A stretch of 64,000 bases of DNA, taken from the NCBI GenBank assembly GCA_014529385.2, contig CM043960.1, positions 77,463,910-77,527,909 of the forward strand, given 5' to 3'. Numbering within the stretch: the first letter of the stretch is position 1; every line of letters begins with the position of its first letter. Positions 10,025 to 24,821 of this stretch are shown here, piece after piece. The translations under genes were made by a program, and so were the position numbers. The notes under the pieces are model-generated. The model had not been told where the DNA came from. It did not search any database and saw only the letters and a list, made by a program, of their open reading frames with translations. This DNA is from Adiantum capillus-veneris (Eukaryota > Streptophyta > Polypodiopsida > Polypodiales > Pteridaceae).

Positions 10025-11597
10025 AAACAATGATTGGTTTGAGGTATCTATCAACTCTCCATTGCAGTTATCCTTAGATCAATTATTATCTATGGTTCCA
10101 GCCTTCAAAGAAAGATTGTTGAACAGATTGTTATTAAAGGAGTACCCAATTCAGACAAATCACACAGTGGAACCAGTGGTGAACAATGTTGATCCAGCAG
10201 ATGTGGACTTTGTAGTTCCAATTATAAAGGTGGTGTTTCAAGATACTTTGTTTGATGAAGTGTTGTTGGATGGAGGATCTAGAGTCAACCTATTGGCTGA
10301 GTCTGTATATCATAAGATGAAGCTGGGAAAATTAGAGCCAGCACCATTTCAGGTGAAGATGACAAATCAGAGGAGAGTTCAACCTTCAGGTATTCTGAGA
10401 CAACAGTCTATTCAGATTGCAAGTATCAAATTCCAGGTGAATTTTGTTGTTTTGAAGATGGAGAAGGGAAATTCCTCATATGATATGTTATTGGGAAGGC
10501 CTTCATTTAGATTGGCTAAAGTCAAGCAGGATTGGGGTGAGAATGAAGTTGTTTTAAAGAAAGGGACGCAGATAGTTGTAATTCCTATGATGGGAAGAAA
10601 GAACATTCCTTGTAACGAAAGACCATTGTATGCTCAAACAATTAATTTGGTAGGAGAAGTGGAAGATGATGAGGAAGAAGCATTTTTAAGAGCTAATCCA
10701 ACCATTGTACCAATATTTGAAGTTGATGTTGAGGGAATCTTGCAGAAGGAAGAAGAAGCAAAAGAGGAAAATTTAGACTTGCTACATGGGTAAGAAATTC
10801 AGGGATCAGAGTTGGTGCAGATGGTGGATCGAAACTTGCTTCCTAATCCAAAGGAAGCTTTACAACACGAGGAGAAGGAAGCAAGGGAACTGGCTGAGAA
10901 GATCTATAATAAAAGGTTTGGAGGATCAACTAGGGTCAAGCAAGATGAGCTCAAGGACCTCAATTTAGGTACTGAAGACGAGTCCAAGATATTCAAGATT
11001 AGCATTCATGTGGATGGGCACTTTTTGCATGATCTGTTTCAGTTGTTGAAGGAGTATAAAGATGTGTTTTCATGGGACTACTCTGAGCTTAAGGGTATAG
11101 ATCCTAATTTGGATCAACATCATATTAATCTGAAAGAGGATGCAATTCCGATTGTGCAATAGAGGTATAGAATGAATCCAAACTTTGCAGCACAGGTTAA
11201 GAAGGAGATCGATAAGTTGTTAGTTGTTGGGTTTATCAAACCAATTCGTGAATTTACATGGTTGTCACCAATCATTGTGGTACCCAAGAAAAATGGGAAG
11301 ATCATAGTATGTGTTGATTACATAAAATTGAATGCATCCACTGTCACTGATTTATTTCCAATGCCATTTTGTGATGCCATATTAGATGCAGTAGCTGGGG
11401 ACGAAATGTATAGCTTTCTAGATGGTTTTTCAGGTTATAATTAGATTATGGTTCTGAAGAGGATCAACATAAAACAACTTTTATCACAGAATGGGGAGCT
11501 TATGTATCTACAGTGATGAATTTTGGATTAAAAAATGGACCGGCATCATTCAATTTTACAGTATATAAAACATTTGAACCATACCTGCCAGATTTCA
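10025..11597 (+). pseudogene. Ty3/gypsy protease and N-terminal reverse transcriptase
   Basis: The first part carries an aspartic protease with LLDGGSRVNLLAESVY (near 10263-10310) and a downstream MLLGRPSFR. The RT follows: KKEIDKLLVVGFIKPI, SPIIVVPKKNGKI and VDYIKLNASTVTD. TAG codons at 11160-11162 and 11442-11444 again sit at glutamine positions. The frame ends abruptly near 11597 within RT, before the YxDD motif, where an opposed integrase fragment begins. RNase H and integrase of this copy are absent. Confidence 0.9.
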
Positions 11598-11599
11598 CT

Positions 11600-11925
11600 T
11601 TGCTCGTCCCTTTAATGGGTGATAAGCAAAGGAAAAGTTTTACTTTGTACCTAAAGTTTTTGAATAGTCCTCTCCAAAACGTTTCATATGTGGGTCTCTA
11701 TCACAAACAATTGCTTTTGGCAAGCCATGATACTTGAAGATATGAGGAATGAAAGGATGAGGAGGCCTAATAATCTTCTTAACATGTATAAAATGTGTCT
11801 GCTTACTAAGCCTCTCCACTATTGTCCAAATAGCATTGTTGCCATGAAGAGACTTAGGTAGGCCAAAGATAAAGATGTAGCTTGTGTGCTCATAGCCAAC
11901 GGGTGCTCCTATCTATGTACAGACA
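11600..11925 (-). pseudogene. Ty3/gypsy integrase core fragment, opposed
   Basis: Read on the minus strand it gives FGLPKSLHGNNAIWTIVERL, KQTHFIHVKKI, HIFKYHGLPKAIVCDRDPHM and then a damaged stretch up to the junction at about 11600. These are the integrase core segment between the first and second catalytic aspartates (VCDRDP). It meets the plus-strand RT fragment head-on, so the two belong to different insertions or to an inversion. Confidence 0.8.
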
Positions 11926-14206
<2,281 letters not shown>

Positions 14207-17200
14207 TGGAAGTCCAAATTCATTCTTACCCTTGAAGTCGATGATTTGCTAAGATTTTAAGTGATTTATTGTGTCCTCGTCAATCTCTTAAGCCCTGTAA
14301 TGATAACACTTTGATTCTTATTGGTCCTTTGTTTCATCATTGGCAAGCTACTCATGCGGATTAGGCACGTGGAGATGACGATGCTCATCGATGTCTTCTT
14401 TCAGCTCTTCATGATTCCTTTATGCTAAGTGTGCGTCATCTTTCCAAGTCTAATGACATTTGGAAATATCTTGTTTCTACTTATGAGAAGAAGTATGGTA
14501 CGGAGATCTCAAGCATCAATTGGACAATTTGGAGTATACGTCGTCTACGTTTATTTTTTCTCATATTGAAGCTTTCAAGAGCACTGATGGTGTCCGCATT
14601 GAGCAAGATCAATTAATTGTGCATCTACTCCACACTATCAAGGTTCATTAATATTGTTATGTTTTTCATGCACCAAGATAGTCTTCCTTTCGATAAAGAT
14701 TGTACTTCATTGATTTTCTTCCATTTTTTATGGAGTTATCATTATGAGCCATATTTATTTTTATGATTAACTAAAAAACATTCTTCATTTTTCATAAATT
14801 TTGTACTCTTTTGTTATATTCTTTCATTTTAGAACAATTTTTTTTTCATGTTATTCAAACTGAGAAATGTCACAGCATTGTTTCATAAAATTTGTACTCT
14901 TCTGTTATAGTCTCATTGTAGACACAGTTTTTTTTTTCATGTTATTCAAAATGAGAAATATGACAAGTGGCCTTGCCTTTGATAGTGCTTATATGTTTCT
15001 CATTGAGTATCATCAACATCATGATTATCACGTAGACTTTGTGGATACTACTTTGCTCAATTATTCAACAGAATATTTGGATGTTTCTTTTCTTACCCGA
15101 AAGCGTCCTTTCAAAAGAGAAAATGGTGGCAACTGTTTTGCTCAAGGTGGACAGTTCAATAACCATTTTAGATCATCCAAATTTTGTTTCTGTTGCAAAA
15201 GAGATTATCACATTGAATCAAATTGTTGGGCAAAACAATATGATGAAAATCATGGTGTGTCTCTTACCCCCCAAAGTATCTCTAGAAGTTGCCAAGACTA
15301 TGTTGTTGAACGTTTGCAAAAAAAAAGGGTGGATAATAAGGTAAACTATGTTAATTCTCACATCTATGTGGGTAGAGTTTTCTTGTCAAAAATGGTGCAT
15401 CATCTATTGTGGATTCTAGATTCATCAAAAATATGATTTTTCAATCACAATGGATGCATAACTATTGTACTTTACTTAGTCAGAAGCTTGTTTATCTTGC
15501 TACTAATGATACACCTTGTGAGGTTAAGGGTATTGGTGATTTTTACTTGGGGACTTTTTCTTCTACAAGAAAACTCAAAGGTGTGCTTTATGTTCCCGAC
15601 CTATAGTGTAATCTACTTTTGATTGCACACTCAGTCGATCTTGAACTCTTTGTTGGGTTTGATTATAGCTATTGTTGAATTTTAGTTGATAAGACTATTA
15701 CAGTGGCTCCTTGCCATGGTAATCTATTTGAGCTTTCTTTAGCTGATGATTTTGCTCATATGTTTACATCTTGTAAATATCATGATTGAAAATTATGGCA
15801 TCATCACTTTGTACACTCTGATTTATCTAAGACTCTTGACTATATCGACATGATTGGATTCAAGGCATAAAGCTAAAATTTTAGTGCAACATGGGAATCT
15901 GTGAACATTGTACTCTTGGAAAACATCACAAAAAACCATTTTCTTTGCCCAATATTATACACTTGGAACTTGTACATAAAGACCTATGTGGACCATTTTC
16001 TCCCAATCATTCTTTTTATAAATATCTTGACGTTTACAGATGTTTTTTTCTTTATACACTCATGTATTCTTTTATACACAAATCAAAAATTTCTCAATAT
16101 TTAAGTAATATTGCAAGCATGTGCGGCTTCATACAAGTTGTTAATTGAAGGTACTTCACAGTGATAATTAGGGTAAATATCTATCAAATGTCTTTGATGA
16201 TAATGATAGGTTTGGAGGTATTCGACGTGAAGTAGCTATTCCATATTCTCCTCAAAAAAATGGTATTGTAGAGCGTCATAACAAAAATAAATAAATAAGT
16301 TATTTACGATGCATGCTTTTACACTTCGATCTTTTCAAGCAATTCTAAGCAAATGCAGCTCTCACATCAGTTCATGTATAGAATTTTCTTCCAATAACAG
16401 TAGGAAAAAGATTTATATGACATGGACAAGTAAAACTTTTGATGTCTTGTTTTCGAACCTTTGGTTGTATTGCTCATATACATGTTTCCAAAGAGACACA
16501 ATGCAAGCTGGATCCCCCTCAAAAAAAGGTTATCTATATTGTTATCCTCATGATGTTAAGGGATCCTGATCTTCAGTAAAAAAAAATCAATGAAAGATTT
16601 CCCTTGGTAGAAATGCCTGTAAAAAATATTAGAGAAGCACTTTGCTTCCAAGAAAGCTATGTGCAGTGGTGGTGGTATTTTTTATGAGCTTATAATAGGT
16701 GGTGCATGGTCTTCAAATTATTGTGATGGTCCAAAATCTCTTTTAACTGCCTTTGCATTTCTTCTTGATGATTGAGTGCCTTGTTTGAACTCTAGCACTA
16801 CTCAAGTGGATGTCTTAAGTCCTTCACAACCTCAGACCTCTTCTATAGCAAGTAATGATTCTGAAGTTGAGGTCTATGTTGATATTCCTATCGATAATGA
16901 GCATGGTTTCTATTATTTTCTCGATAATCACGAAAAGCTTGCTATGATCATTACTAAAGATCCAAATACATATGAGCAAGCCATATCCTCACCTTACAAG
17001 AGTTAAATTGCAAGCTAAGTATAATTCTCTCATCTCTTCAGGTATTTCGATTCTTATCTTCCACCTAGCTACACACCTATTAAATATAAGTGACTATATA
17101 AGACCAAATTGAAGGCTAGTAGTACGTTGATATGTTTAAAATTTTCTTGTAGCCAATTACTCTCAAACTGCTAGTGTTGATTACCATTATACTTTCTTCT

Positions 17201-17535
17201 CATTCATGTACTTTAAGCTCTTGTTACTCATTAAATGGATGTTAAAACAACTTGTCTAAATGGAGATTTGAAGAAGAGATCCATATGGAACAACCACTTG
17301 GATTTGAAATTCAAGGACAAGAGCATCTTGTTTATCGTCTTCACATAGCACTTTATGGACTCAAACAAGCCTTCTGTGCTTGGTACATCAAAATTGACAC
17401 CTCCTTAAGGACGTTGTCTCTTGTTTTGCAAATCCTAATATCTACATGCAAAGGAGAGATCTATATTTTGTGGTTACTACTTTATAAGTCTCTTCCCCAC
17501 CCATGCACTTTGGGTTTGCCCTTCTTATTGCTGTA
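14207..17535 (+). pseudogene. degenerate Ty1/copia element, gag to RT
   Basis: In order: gag (SVRHLSKSNDIWKYLVSTYE, 14425-14490), a CCHC knuckle (CFCCKRDYHIESNC, about 15187-15230), a broken protease with its D-S-G triad lost (ILDSSK, near 15412), VKGIGDFYLGT (15525), GAG-pre-integrase and integrase (CEHCTLGKHHKKPFSLP, VHKDLCGPFSPN, 15890-16010), the integrase end (VAIPYSPQKNGIVERHN, 16235) and RT (MDVKTTCLNGDLK, LHIALYGLKQAFCAWYIK, 17237-17390). Many stops and frame changes break it. It ends in RT near 17480 before YVDD. No LTR was recognised. Confidence 0.85.
16016..16150 (+). pseudogene. copia integrase core, decayed section
   Basis: The segment between the two integrase landmarks of this element is the most eroded: the second catalytic aspartate region cannot be read in any frame. 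It is listed separately because its loss alone would make the copy inactive. Confidence 0.4.
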
Positions 17536-19310
17536 GGGACTACACCTCCTTTGAACATGGGGAGAAAACAAAAAGACAAGATGGTAAGGAAATAAACATA
17601 GATAGATGGTCAGAGCATTGCAAAGCCATATTATGTCATAAAGGGAGAAACTAGAGCTATAACTTAGGCTATGAAACTTCAAATCAAGAGCATGATGGAC
17701 CAAAAAAGATGCTAGGGACTTAACTTCCTCCAAGAAGCCGATATCTGAATAGATAAGTTTGGAAATGATTTGAATTGTTTTATAACAATTGAAGGAGGAA
17801 AAGGCAATACAAAGATACCAACAAGTTTCTAACAACTAGGAGAGCACTTGGGACCAAAAAGTGAAAACAAAAGCTCGAAATGATGTGAGTCAAAGGAGAC
17901 CTTGGGGAACCAAAGACATAACCCAAAGCGACTAAGATATGTGATCAAGAAATGGCTCAAAAATGCAAGCTTCATCAGCTAGGTTTCTCTCTAAGACACA
18001 TTCTTCCTTTCCTATGCTTCCACAATTAGAAGCTCCACACATCCATTAAGAGTACTTTGATAGCAACCAAAAAGTTATGTCTTTATAGCTGTGATATCAT
18101 CAATATACTGTAGTGGTTGCTTTCATCCAACGTAGATAGATATACCCTAGTCATGGACAATCTCAAGGTTATCACATAAACAGCTTCCACAATTAGAAGC
18201 TCCACACATCTAGAAGCATGCTTTAAATTGCAATCAAACAAGCACTTCTGAATTAGCCATGGTTGAGTCAAAATCTTCCAAGGAGTTTTGCTGAGGTCTC
18301 CATAGTTGTGGTAACGTAAGTTTTCTGGTGGTTGCTTCCTTGGTAGCTATAGCTACTCCAGCGCCGTTATCAAGTATGGCTAGAGTCTTAGCACCTTTGC
18401 AATCAATGGGCATTTCAATCTTCTCCTTCACAGTAATATCCTACCTTGGGGATTGTTTTACTCTCAGAGACAATTATGAAAAGTACATTGCTCCTCAAAA
18501 TTATCTCCTTTACCCTTTTTTGGACTGTCCCAAGAATACACAACATTCTGAGCAAAGATTCACACATTTCAGCTACCTACCCACATTTAAAGCCTTAAGA
18601 CACCTTTCAAAAGCAGCTACAAAAAGCAGGACAAATCCCTTGCTAATTTTTGCAAGGTAGTTACCAGCACCGTGTGCTTGTCTTTGTAGATGCCAGCCAG
18701 TTGCAAACTCTGTGAAAGGCCTGACAGCATCCATATTTAGAGCATGAGCAAGAACAAGAGAGACATATAGACCGGGATAGAACGTGAAAAGTCCCTGTCA
18801 ATCTATTGCTGCTAAAAAGCATATCACAAATTTTAGTTTGATCCCTCTGGACCCCACCCACATTGGTTGGAGCATGCAACTGAGAAGGTAGGTAGACTCT
18901 AAATAAAAATACCAACTTTTGAGGGACATGGAAGTAGCTTTTTGTGGGATTTGCTGACGATTTTGTATTCAGATTTGTCAGAATGTGTTGCTTTTTCTTA
19001 TCTTAACTCCATGATATAGGGTTGACCTTGAGAACACAAAAACTCCTGAAACTCGAGAATCATTAAATCTAAGCTACAAAACTGTGGAAGACATTATATA
19101 CAATGCTTCCATTGTACAGTCCATTCTTGTATGCCATACACTGTACTATCCATCTTTTGTAAGATATACAGGAAACTATGATACAGTGTGCAATGCCAAG
19201 AATGCGCTCATATATGGCTGATGACACCCTTAATCTAGCATATCTTCCTTTCGATATTCAGGCAGGAACTTCCCAACATCCCTCATAGAGCAGCATAGGT
19301 AAACGTAAAC
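17536..19310. other. intergenic; one direct repeat and a possible protease scrap
   Basis: A 28-bp direct repeat, GCTTCCACAATTAGAAGCTC onward, occurs at 18016-18043 and 18183-18210. On the minus strand at 18431-18234 the frame KTLAILDNGAGVAIATKEA looks like a retroviral-type aspartic protease active site (D-N-G-A) and may be a gypsy fragment. This stretch lies 3' of the TPR gene and should hold its 3' UTR. Confidence 0.5.
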
Positions 19311-22300
19311 CTACGGTGCTGCTTTGCTTGATCCCCCGACAAGCCTCTCCAACCTTTCCAAGAGTGGTGCTGCCTCTGCTGCTTTCCCAAGTACATCCAT
19401 TATCTCCAGCAGCAAATCCAGCACTAGCCCAAGCTCCTTGCTGTCCTTTCCCAGCTGCTTCTCTTTTATACGCAACGCTCTCCGTGCAAGCTTCAAAGCT
19501 TCATCATGTCTACTGTTTTCATGTAAAATGGAAGCCAGTATATAGCAAGCTTCTCCTGTACAACACAATCCGTAAGTTAGGCTGGCAACGAGAGGAGATC
19601 GATGGTAATACAAAATGTTAAGCATGAAGCTCACCAATTAAAAGATGGTCGTCTGGAAAATTCTTCTCGCGGATGCTGAGGGCCTGGCGTGCAAGAGATT
19701 CTGCTTCCTTGTTTTTATCCAAGTGATGTAACGTCGTTGCCAAAAACTCCAAAGGGACAGACACCTGAGGTGCAGTTGGCCCCAAAGTGGTAGTGACGAG
19801 CTTTAGGCTACGCCGCAGTAGTGGCTCGCACCTATCAAACCTCCCAATTTGAGCATAAGATGTTGCAAGATTGTGAAGGTGAACCACCAGCCTTGGACTG
19901 TTGATGCCTACGATTCTCTCTTTTTCATGTAAGATCTCTTCCCACAGATCCTGAGCTTCTTCAGTCCTGTTAAAAATCCAGAACATAATCTTGAGACCAA
20001 CAACCCATACTTAACTACACATGAAATCAGTAGGTTAAGACAGCTTGTTTTCTCATCCTGACACAACACATGACATGAATCACATGTCTCAGCTCATGTT
20101 TGAAGGCTTCCTCAACTCCAGAACCTTTATTACCATTTTTCCATGCTTCTTCATGGAAGCAGATTCCCATTAAAACTCTTTACATCTGTAAAAACGTCAC
20201 TATAACTCAACAATAAATCCCTGAAAAGGCCACGTACACAACCTCAGCAGCATCCCCTTTCTGAACTGCCAGTCTAAGTGCAGTAAACACAGGACACTGA
20301 ATGGCAACGTGGAACACCAATGAGAATGGCCACAAGGGGCGGAACGCAAACGAGGGAGTGGAGTGGGGACACTTAAAATACACAATTTTCAGCTGTACTC
20401 TACAAAATATTAGATGCACAAGACACTTTGAGCCTGTAGAAGCATAATATTGCAAAGAAACCTACTCGAGTCTCATGTTTCCGGCACAGCATTCATCGGA
20501 ACGTATGTAAGTGTTCATACTTCAATTTGCTGCGTGCTCAGTAATGCCACTTTACTCATTGCAAGTTTTGACTCAATTAACAAAGCAAAATTTGTCATGG
20601 ACATTGGGATTCATGTTAACGAAAACAGACTACAATCTTGAAACTACAAAGTTACAAGTAACAAGAGGGCACAAAGAAATAATGCAATGCAATGATGTGT
20701 ACAACCAAAAAATGTGCAACATCCACATGCCCTCAATGTTATATAGAGATCATCTTGGAGGAGGTGGGAGAGAGTACCGGTGGTTTTCCTCTTGCAAATT
20801 GCAAGTGGTGGGAGAGGGTAGAAGCCTGACTTGAGACTTAAAGGTGCCAAGGCTCACGACTCATAAAAAAGAGGAAGATTATGAGAAGACGAGAGGGAAG
20901 GATCTCTCTTACACAAAGAGCCTTTCAATCTTTTCAAGTTTCGAAGAGAAGAGGCTTCAAAATTGTGGCTCTTGAAGCCTAAAAAGAACATTGGTTTTTG
21001 TTGAAAATAGGGTTCGGTCTGTTTTAAACAGCCTGGCCAGACAGGGGTTTGATGGATCCGAGCCAGTCAAACCGGCGTTTCGAGGTGTCGAAACAGCCGT
21101 TCCCTGTTTCTATGATGCAAGTAGACGAAGGATGCAGCAATGAAAAGCCAATGCTTTTATTATCAATGCTATTTACATGAGAATATAACTGCACCAAAGC
21201 TACTTTAGAGCAATACTGCTAACTACCCTATGCCATTACAGGCATTAAGAAACCCCGAGACTCTAAATATAGTTGGAACCATACTCATATGTTTAGCTCA
21301 ACCACACCCGTAGGAAAAATGATTCATACGTGGCCAAAATGGGCAACGAAAACTTCAAAATGATGAGGTTGATGCAGGCATCGATGATGATTGAAACTCA
21401 TAGTGGCTTCAAGAATAAAGTAAGATTTGGAAAGTTTCATATTTCTATAGTGCTATGCGTGCTTACAATGTATTCCATACCGATATGCATTTTCCATATG
21501 GAAAAGACTATGGTTCTAATATGCCCTCATGCCTATTGCTATCAAAAAAAATACAAGCCTCGTTGAGGTTGGGACACTACGTTTCGCAGCTTATCGTCCA
21601 TGAAGCAGGTCTTGTAGGAAATTTATGAAACGCTGAAACCAATTCCTCACATCAAATGTTACCTCCCAACAACACTGAAAAACTCTGCAGCTTCCATTTG
21701 AATGCTTTCGATGGCAAGATCTCCACTTGACCAGAGACCCGAATTCTTTAAAATCTCCAACCCACTTTGATAAAGTTCTGCCGCCTTGCTATAATCACCT
21801 ATTACCATACACAATTGATGGCCAGGCATTAGACAAAAGAGAAAGAATAAGAAAACAAAATCGAGCTATCAAATATTTACCTTTGACATACTTGACCCTG
21901 GCAAGCCCACAAGTAGCAACACCAAGGCTGCCACCTTTTTCTCTGCTATATTCAAAGCTCTGCATAGACACCCGCCTTTAAATTCGTGAGGTAATCAGGT
22001 AAAGTATGTAGCTCCAACATGTACGAGCTGGAAAGGATGATGCATTACAAGAAGGCACTGCTATGAATGAATGTGCACATGAGACGGACAATTTTATTGG
22101 CTAGGCAACAAAAAATTCATGTCATATGACTCTTCAAAAAACACCATGTTCTGGTTCAAGAAGCATTTTCTCTTTCAAACATGATCAGTACCTACTACTA
22201 ACAGTTGTTTCTCTTGCCATACTGAAGAGAAAAGCAAGCACAAAACTATTCTTTCTCTATATCATTTGAACGGGAAGTAACATTCTGTCCTCCATAAACC

Positions 22301-22628
22301 ACAGAATTGCAAGATTTGGATCCCATGTATAGATTGACGCAGGTAATGCATCCTTCAGAGATTACAAAAACTGTCGTGACATTTGCATTTTCCAAAATCA
22401 AGTACCTTCTCATACAGTGCTCAGCTTCCTCTGAATTCTCTTCTTCAAGAAACATATAACCAAGGTGCAGCAAAGGCGGCCCTAACTCCGCACAAACGAC
22501 TCCTTCTGAATTCTCCAGTATATGTACAATCCGAGTGTATATAGATTTTGCCTTATCTCTTTCCTCTGGTTCTGTATATGCTCCAGCAACAGCAAGCAGA
22601 CTAGCCACCAACTCTGCACTATTCTCAC
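19311..22628 (-). CDS. TPR / kinesin-light-chain-like gene, 3' exon cluster
   Basis: Five exons on the minus strand: 22628-22406, 21959-21881, 21798-21663, 19966-19635 and 19555-19311 (stop at 19313-19311). Donors are AGAAG|GTACTT, CAAAG|GTAAAT, GGGAG|GTAACA and ATTG|GTGAGC; acceptors are GTCAG, TGCAG, AATAG, AACAG and TACAG. Tetratricopeptide helices are clear: EEAEHCMRRALNIAEKK, GDYSKAAELYQSGLEILKNS, VHLHNLATSYAQIGRFDRCE and EACYILASILHENSRHDEAL. TPR proteins are helical scaffolds for protein binding; the best analogues are plant kinesin-light-chain-related or nephrocystin-like proteins. Exon 21959-21881 lacks one base in an A-run (21936-21940), which shifts the frame. Either this is a sequence error or the gene is damaged. 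Confidence 0.85.
19987..21662 (-). other. intron of the TPR gene
   Basis: The 1.7-kb intron 21662-19967 contains no open frame or known element. GC-richer sequence near 21040-21110 has no recognised match. Confidence 0.6.
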
Positions 22629-23480
22629 CTGACTACAATGCAACCAGGAAAGCTGAAGTTTAAGAACTAAAACTGTAGCTTTGTAGGTCACATCTTTTCT
22701 CTTCCTTCTGATTTTCAGGGGAATGCAATTATGAGAAACAAGAAAAGGTCTTACGTCAGTCTATGGTACAACAACAAGCCCCTTGATAAAGGGACCTTCA
22801 CCTACAATGCTCTCCCCTGGTCACAAAAAACATTAACGGCAGCCAACACTGTCACTGTGAATTCAACCCATTATCGATCAGTTTTGTGCCTTTGATGACC
22901 AAATGGAGAAAAAAATTGACTGAAGCTCCAAACAACTTTTGGAAACTCCGTCAGAGCTTGCTACCACTCCAGCCGAAGTTTGATTCAAGTCCAACCCATG
23001 CGTCTCTCATCAATGCACATCGGCACCTTCAATTGAAAAGGCTCAACTTCTCACTTTACATACACTTACATTATTAACATTCTGCATCGAATCACTTATA
23101 GTCGTCACATTCCATGTTTTGTCTCTAAGTGGGCTACAATGCATGAGAAGTTTGGATTACGTGTTGTTTAGTTGCTACGTACGAAGGCGTTTTGAAGGAC
23201 ATTATCCTTTTGTGCACACGAGCTTTCATTGCTATTTTCTCATCACAAAAGCTTGCCTCGAGGACCGTCACTCGCACTCCTCTCACTTTTGGAGACAGAT
23301 TGATTTTCCTACATCTGTGATATGAGGATTTTACTTTAACTTCTTTTGAGGACAGATATCAGGTCCCAAAGTAATAAGTATCCTAAAAAAATTGCTTTCT
23401 AGAGCTACTTGCACAGTTTTGGTTGCCCGACATGTTGAGGAAGATGGGTTCTAATTTTGGCATACCATTATGTGCTCAAT

Positions 23481-23652
23481 TGTAACGTGGACAGGCACCA
23501 TGTGCCAACAGAACGAACAGATTGAACAACTTTAATGCACAAAACGACGAAGACTGGCGGAGTTCCACCCCGAGAGAGCACTGGCCCCAAACCTTGGCAC
23601 CCTTTTCGGTATTTCTTTATATAGCTTCGACTAAGTACAAGCCAGTACTCCA
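23481..23652 (-). repeat. LTR of family A, first part (split by a nested gypsy)
   Basis: It begins TGTAACGTGGACAGGCACCA and carries the family-A signatures GGCGGAGTTCCACC, GAGAGCACTGGCCCC and GGTATTTCTTTATAT. It stops at ACTCCA where the gypsy element starts, and resumes at 30315-30319 with the same CTCCA. Confidence 0.85.
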
Positions 23653-24215
23653 TGTAACAAACTTGGACACTCCAAGTCAAGAATCAACCGCGACAGCACC
23701 AAATAACCACTTCAAAACAATTCACAGATCACAATAGATTTGCACTGGCCCGGCGGAGTTCCGTGCCTAGAGATATTGGCCCCAAAGACTGGCGCCCCTT
23801 TCGGTATTTCTTTTTGTATTAATCAATCATCAAAGTACAAGAGAGCGGTTAGGGTTTCACTCTCAGACTCTGCGTCCAGATGCCCTGAGAAGTGAGGCCC
23901 TCACCACTAATTTAAAGGTTACAAGGGATGCCCAAAAGCAGAGCCCCAAAAGCTTTTAAAATCAAAAGCATCAGTTCTCTCTCTCTCTTAGAGAGTCGTT
24001 TCTCTTTTTTTTTTATAAAAAAAAAGCAAAAGCAAAATTCGCGTCGCTCATCATTTTCCAAAAAAAAAAAAAAAATAATAATAATAATAATAATAATCCG
24101 CCTCCGCGATTTCCGGAATTTAGGGTTTTTGGCAAAAATTAGGGTTTGCAGGAATTTTAGGGTTTTTGGCAGAAATTAGGGTTTCTGTTGTCCGCCACGT
24201 CATCACTTTGTGACA
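23653..24215 (-). repeat. 3' LTR of gypsy family B
   Basis: 563 bp. In the sense direction it starts TGTCACAAAGTGATGACGTG, with a bZIP-type core, followed within 110 bp by several AAACCCTA telo-boxes. It has an AAT microsatellite near 24074-24097 that is shorter in the other LTR. Confidence 0.95.
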
Positions 24216-24230
24216 TACCCCCCTCTTGAA
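24216..24230 (-). promoter_or_regulatory. polypurine tract of gypsy family B
   Basis: On the minus strand TTCAAGAGGGGGGTA lies directly before the 3' LTR, the usual place for the primer of plus-strand DNA synthesis. The same motif lies next to the LTR at 35914-35928. Confidence 0.8.
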
Positions 24231-24353
24231 AGCATTGTAATCGACCACGATTACGCCTGCAAAACCGACAAAAGCCATAAACCGTCTTAGCAGACACTGA
24301 CTGTTAGTACCTACGTACTAGGAACACACATCTAGCACATGTACAAAATCGAC

Positions 24354-24412
24354 AGTCACATCACACGACATCACAGGACATCACCAGACATCACAGGACA
24401 TCACATGACATT
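24354..24412. repeat. ACATCAC tandem repeat
   Basis: About six units of a 9-11-base motif (GACATCACAG and variants) in the 3' untranslated part of the family B element. Confidence 0.85.
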
Positions 24413-24821
24413 CAACATTCATTCGGATCTTAGACCATGATTTATCGGCAATGTAGCTAGCAATCACATCTAGGTCCAATCGGGACCTCATCGATGTCCG
24501 ATTGACTAACCCCTATTGCAACCATGTCTATTCGAGATCAATCAGACCAAAATGCTGCAGTCATTTCGGCTATCAGTTCCTGCACTCACAAGAAGTCAAG
24601 AACAAATCAGTATCATAATCAGGAATTCCATTTCATAAAGTCATCCAGCAGAATACTGTCAGCTCTCAGTATCCCTGAAGCTCAAAGAGACATCAGTGAC
24701 TTTAGTATCAAAATCGAGGCATCTGTTGACAAAGGAGTGGAGCGACTCCCCTCTTGTGCATCCCACTGCACCAGATCTTCGGCCAAGCTGAGTTTCTGGG
24801 TTCCGTTTGGAGTAGACTATG

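Noticed and set aside
8555-11444. A genetic code in which TAG means glutamine
   Set aside because: The TAG excess fits CHG deamination better, TGA at arginine positions shows the same process, the elements also carry frameshifts, and the orphan frame at 1351-728 ends at a TAG.
11513-11737. 74-codon plus-strand frame
   Set aside because: It crosses the joint between a plus-strand RT fragment and a minus-strand integrase fragment.
24118-24190. Interstitial telomere repeat
   Set aside because: The TTAGGGTTT units are spaced by unrelated bases inside an LTR and repeated in the other LTR; they are telo-box-like motifs, not a telomere array.
24354-24412. CRISPR-like array
   Set aside because: Units are 9-11 bases without spacers; it is a simple tandem repeat. 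No array in the window has repeat-spacer form.
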